From Croceibacterium_A sp039927815 (GTDB taxonomy: Bacteria > Pseudomonadota > Alphaproteobacteria > Sphingomonadales > Sphingomonadaceae): a DNA stretch of 64,000 bases. Positions 61,105 through 64,000 of this stretch are shown one piece after another. Numbering within the stretch: the stretch's first letter is position 1; the number at the start of each line of letters is the position of its first letter. Both the position numbers and the translations under genes were made by a program. The notes under the pieces were generated by a model that worked only from the letters and a program-made list of their open reading frames with translations, made no database searches and had not been told where the DNA came from. The DNA is taken from positions 30,177-94,176 of the forward strand of contig JBDSUJ010000076.1 in the NCBI GenBank assembly GCA_039927815.1, written 5' to 3'.

Positions 61105-61548
61105 ATGGCAACGCTGCAATCGGCCAGGGTCCCGTGGCACCTGTGGGTGGTGGGCGTGATCTCGCTGCTGTGGAATGCCTATGGCGGCTATGACTATGTC
61201 ATGACCGAAACCGACAACCTGGCCTATTTTCAGAGCATGGGATTGGGCGCCGAGGAACTGGCCTGGACCAAGGCTCTGCCCGCGTGGTCGGTCGCCTGCT
61301 GGGCGATCGGCGTGTGGGGTTCGGTGCTTGGGTCGGTCCTGCTGCTGCTGCGTTCGCGCCACGCCGCAAGCGCGTTCATCGTGTCGCTGATCGGGGCGCT
61401 GATCAGCTTCGCTTACCAGTTCAGCATCGACGCGCCGCCCTCCATGCACGGGGGTATGGCCATGATCGCCCCAATGGTCATCACCATCGCGATCATCCTC
61501 CAATGGTATTACGCCCGCCGGATGACCGCCGCTGGCGTGCTTCGTTAG
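61105..61548 (+). CDS. Four-helix integral membrane protein, unknown function
   Basis: 147 residues from the ATG preceded by GGGAGGGAAG; an in-frame upstream ATG lacks such a site. Four membrane helices with conserved-looking WNAYGGYDYVMT and MTETDNLAYFQSMG between helices 1 and 2 and WYYARRM at the end. It follows the PadR gene by 76 bases on the same strand and may be a PadR target. A family of this look is frequent in sphingomonads; no function is known to me. Confidence 0.7.
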   Translation: MATLQSARVPWHLWVVGVISLLWNAYGGYDYVMTETDNLAYFQSMGLGAEELAWTKALPAWSVACWAIGVWGSVLGSVLLLLRSRHAASAFIVSLIGALISFAYQFSIDAPPSMHGGMAMIAPMVITIAIILQWYYARRMTAAGVLR

Positions 61549-61561
61549 TGGCAGGAGTAAG

Positions 61562-61579
61562 CGTGGCATTAACGCCACG
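61562..61579. other. Hairpin after the four-helix membrane gene
   Basis: CGTGGC-ATTAAC-GCCACG, a perfect 6-base-pair stem with a 6-base loop, lies 14 bases after the stop codon. There is no T run, so it is a weak terminator at best. Confidence 0.35.
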
Positions 61580-61713
61580 GGACCTTAACCCTAAGCATTC
61601 CTTCATTCACAGGGTCATTGTTTGGTTACCTACCTAAGCTTATCGGAAGTCAGGCGAGGATTGGCAATTGGCGAGCACTCAACGGTGCCGCCGCCGCAGG
61701 GGAGGAACACTGC

Positions 61714-64000
61714 ATGACATACGCTGACGCCGGCTCGGCCGGTTTTGCTCGAGGGATATTGCTCGCCGGTTCGGCCGCGCTCGCGCTGTGCGCTCCGACG
61801 ATGGCGTCGGCACAAGCCGCCGCCCCACCGGCCGCCGTCGCTGGAGATGCCGACGACTACGCGGCCCAGGAAGACGCCGCCACCGGCAACAGCATCATCG
61901 TCACGGCCACCAAGCGCGCGACCACGCTGCAGGATACCCCTGTCGCCGTCACGGTGACCACCGCCGAGACGATCGAGCGCGGCCAGATCCGCGATTTGCG
62001 CGATCTGCAGACCGTCGTCCCCTCGCTCAGCGTCGGCCAGCGCCAGAGCGTCGGCAATACCAACTTCTTCATCCGCGGGTTCGGCAACGGCGCCAACAAC
62101 GCCGGTATCGAACCCTCGGTCGGCGTGTTCGTCGACAACGTCTATCGCTCGCGCACCCTGTCGCAAGTCAGCGACTTGCCCGACGTCCAGCGCATCGAAG
62201 TGCTGCGCGGTCCGCAGTCGACGCTGTTCGGCAAGAATGCGTCGGCCGGGGTGATCTCGATCACCACGCAGGAGCCCAAGTTTACCTTTGGCGGTGCGGG
62301 GGAGTTCACCTACGGCAACTTCAACCAGATCATCGCCAAGGGTTACGTCACCGGCCCGCTGGCGGCGGATGTCGCGGCGTTCAGCCTTGCCGCGGGGATA
62401 AACAAGCGCGACGGCTTCTTCCGTGATCTCGGCACCGGCCACGACACCAACAATCGCGACCGCTGGTTCGCTCGTGGGCAACTTCTGTTCACCCCGGGGG
62501 ACAGCCTGCGCGTGCGCCTGATCGCCGATTACGACAAGATCGACGAAAATTGCTGCGCGGTGGTCAACGTCCAGGACGGCCAGGCGACGCCGGTGATCCG
62601 CGCGCTTGGGGGCAAAGTGAATACCCCCGCCGACGCGTTTGGCGACACCGTCTACAACAACTACGATTCCACCAACGCAATCGAGAATTATGGCGGATCG
62701 GCGCAAGTCGACTACGATTTCGGCCGGTTCACGATGACCTCGATCACCGCGCTGCGGCATACCAACTCGGTCACCTACCAGGATTCGGACTTCACCAGCG
62801 CCGACCTGATCTACCCGAATTTCCAGGACCTCGGGCTCGACAGCTTCACGCAGGAAGTGCGGCTGACCGGCAAGCTCGGCGATTTTGCCGACGTGCTGCT
62901 GGGCGGGTTCTACATCAACGAGGACGTCAAGCAGGCCAACAAGCTGATCTACGGCGCCGATTTCCGCAACTACGCCAACATCCTGGTGCAAAACCTGTCT
63001 AGCTGTGCCTTCAGCCTGTTCGGCCCGGCCGTGCCGCCCTGCACGGGGGCCCCGACATCCCTGGAGACGACATTCGGCGCGTTGGAAGGCAATCCGGCCA
63101 AGTATGCGGGCAAGTTCTTCCCAAATGGTCAAGGGTTCACTGAAGCTTACACGCTCAAGAGCCACGCGCTGTCCATCTTCGGCCAGGTCGACATGCATTT
63201 GGCGCCTGGGTTTACCCTGACGCTGGGCGGCAACTACACCAAGGACGACAAGCGGTTCACGACCGACAACGTCTCCTCCGACGTGTTTTCAAGCCTTAAC
63301 TTCGACGCGCCTCAATACGCTCCGTTCCGCAATCAGGTGCTGTTCCAGGGCGCGCTCGCTTCGGGCGTGGGGGCGGCACTTAACCTCGGCCGCTCGGCCA
63401 CCGCTGCGGAAATTACCGCGTTCGCCACTAATCCGGCGTCCCAGGCAACCTTCGGGGCAATTCGCACAGGCGCGACCAACTACGCCGCCGCCAACCAGAA
63501 TGTCCCGCTGGCCAATCCGCTCGGCCCGCTGCGGGTTCTCCAGTTCATGCCGCCGTTCCTAAACGTGCCGAACGCGGTCGAGCCGGGCAAGACCAGCGAT
63601 GATAACTTCAGCTACACCGCGCGGCTGGCGTACGACGTCAACAACAACGTCAACATCTACGCCAGCTATGCAACCGGCTTCAAAGCGAGCTCGATCAACC
63701 TGTCGCGCGACAGCCGGCCGCCGCTGTCTTCGCGCAATTCCATCGTCGCGGGCGGCCTTGCGCTCAATAACCTGACATACACGGGCCGGTTTGCCTCGCC
63801 GGAGGATTCGCGCGTCATCGAAGCCGGCGTCAAAGCCAATGTCGGCACTGTCTCGGGCAACCTCGCGGTCTTCCAGCAGGAAATCAAAGGCTTCCAGTCG
63901 AACATATTCACCGGCTCGGGCTTCGCGCTGTTGAATGCGGGCAAGCAAAGCACGTTCGGGGTCGAATTCGAGGGCCTCGCGACAGTCGCCAAGGCGCTGA
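61714..64000 (+). CDS. TonB-dependent receptor (3' end outside window)
   Basis: 762 residues visible, with no stop before the window ends. A signal peptide (to about MASAQA, residue 34) is followed by an acidic spacer and a TonB-box-like segment SIIVTATKR at about 60-68. The plug domain shows LQDTPVAVTVTTAETIE, FFIRGFGN, PSVGVFVDNVYRSR and IEVLRGPQSTLFGKNASAGVISITT; outer-membrane beta-barrel strands follow. GGAGG precedes the start. The loops contain two Cys pairs (NCCAV, SCAFS..CTG). Substrate unknown; the plug is of the kind common in sphingomonads for glycans, siderophores or aromatic compounds. Confidence 0.93.
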   Translation, partial: MTYADAGSAGFARGILLAGSAALALCAPTMASAQAAAPPAAVAGDADDYAAQEDAATGNSIIVTATKRATTLQDTPVAVTVTTAETIERGQIRDLRDLQTVVPSLSVGQRQSVGNTNFFIRGFGNGANNAGIEPSVGVFVDNVYRSRTLSQVSDLPDVQRIEVLRGPQSTLFGKNASAGVISITTQEPKFTFGGAGEFTYGNFNQIIAKGYVTGPLAADVAAFSLAAGINKRDGFFRDLGTGHDTNNRDRWFARGQLLFTPGDSLRVRLIADYDKIDENCCAVVNVQDGQATPVIRALGGKVNTPADAFGDTVYNNYDSTNAIENYGGSAQVDYDFGRFTMTSITALRHTNSVTYQDSDFTSADLIYPNFQDLGLDSFTQEVRLTGKLGDFADVLLGGFYINEDVKQANKLIYGADFRNYANILVQNLSSCAFSLFGPAVPPCTGAPTSLETTFGALEGNPAKYAGKFFPNGQGFTEAYTLKSHALSIFGQVDMHLAPGFTLTLGGNYTKDDKRFTTDNVSSDVFSSLNFDAPQYAPFRNQVLFQGALASGVGAALNLGRSATAAEITAFATNPASQATFGAIRTGATNYAAANQNVPLANPLGPLRVLQFMPPFLNVPNAVEPGKTSDDNFSYTARLAYDVNNNVNIYASYATGFKASSINLSRDSRPPLSSRNSIVAGGLALNNLTYTGRFASPEDSRVIEAGVKANVGTVSGNLAVFQQEIKGFQSNIFTGSGFALLNAGKQSTFGVEFEGLATVAKAL

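Overview
This is a GC-rich chromosomal window from an alphaproteobacterium, most likely of the order Sphingomonadales (Sphingomonadaceae/Erythrobacteraceae type). The assignment is inferred from the compact mra/mur/fts (dcw) cluster, an MraZ of the sphingomonad type, FtsZ with a very long acidic linker, a YbjN protein, a cobA-DUF2849-cysI-DUF934-cysH sulfate operon, a glnB-glnA pair and a large TonB-dependent receptor. I see no transposase, prophage, CRISPR array or rRNA. The region looks like core genome, with one AT-richer patch at about 14.4-15.6 kb.

Layout. 0-4.3 kb: 3' part of tamB, then two overlapping envelope genes on the minus strand (a Gly-rich secreted repeat protein and a fasciclin lipoprotein) and a DUF4142 lipoprotein. 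4.3-9.1 kb, minus strand: glnA and glnB (nitrogen; candidate sigma-54 promoter), then an M17 aminopeptidase, an SH3-only protein and argC. 9.1-18.7 kb: a DUF3298-type lipoprotein, map, the heme exporter pair ccmA-ccmB, phhB, an S9 peptidase, an AT-rich membrane-protein gene, an AlkA-type glycosylase, a ferredoxin, cysteine synthase and two small envelope genes.

18.7-37.7 kb is one continuous peptidoglycan-synthesis and division unit: mraZ, rsmH, ftsL, ftsI, murE, murF, mraY, murD, ftsW, murG, murC, murB, ddl, ftsQ, ftsA, ftsZ. Nearly every junction overlaps by 1-7 bases. The only sizeable gap is the 121 bases before ftsZ, which hold a DnaA-box-like sequence. Upstream of mraZ lie four TCCC tetramers at an exact 10-base period, as expected of an MraZ autoregulatory operator, and a short upstream reading frame whose stop codon directly abuts the mraZ start. 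Downstream is a TPR/SPOR-type secreted protein with a hexanucleotide microsatellite.

39.9-47.2 kb: ybjN, proC, a Bax-inhibitor-1 protein, a poly-proline lipoprotein, tRNA-Ala(CGC), a structured intergenic inverted repeat, obgE, proB, an NAD-dependent sugar-epimerase-like protein and an EF-hand protein. 47.2-55.3 kb is a minus-strand run of nine genes (Pro-rich membrane protein, sseA, metC, mscS-like, cobA, DUF2849, cysI, DUF934, cysH) devoted mainly to sulfur metabolism. 55.4-64 kb: queF, ugd, an L,D-transpeptidase whose 3' end overlaps an antisense tRNA-Thr(TGT), an unrecognised gene, rarA, a PadR regulator, a small membrane protein and the 5' part of a TonB-dependent receptor that runs off the window.

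I did not find convincing evidence of a wholly new system. The best leads are the MraZ operator with its upstream reading frame, the structured inverted repeat after tRNA-Ala, the three-repeat secreted protein paired with a fasciclin lipoprotein, the mechanosensitive channel inside a sulfur operon, and the tRNA/CDS antisense overlap.
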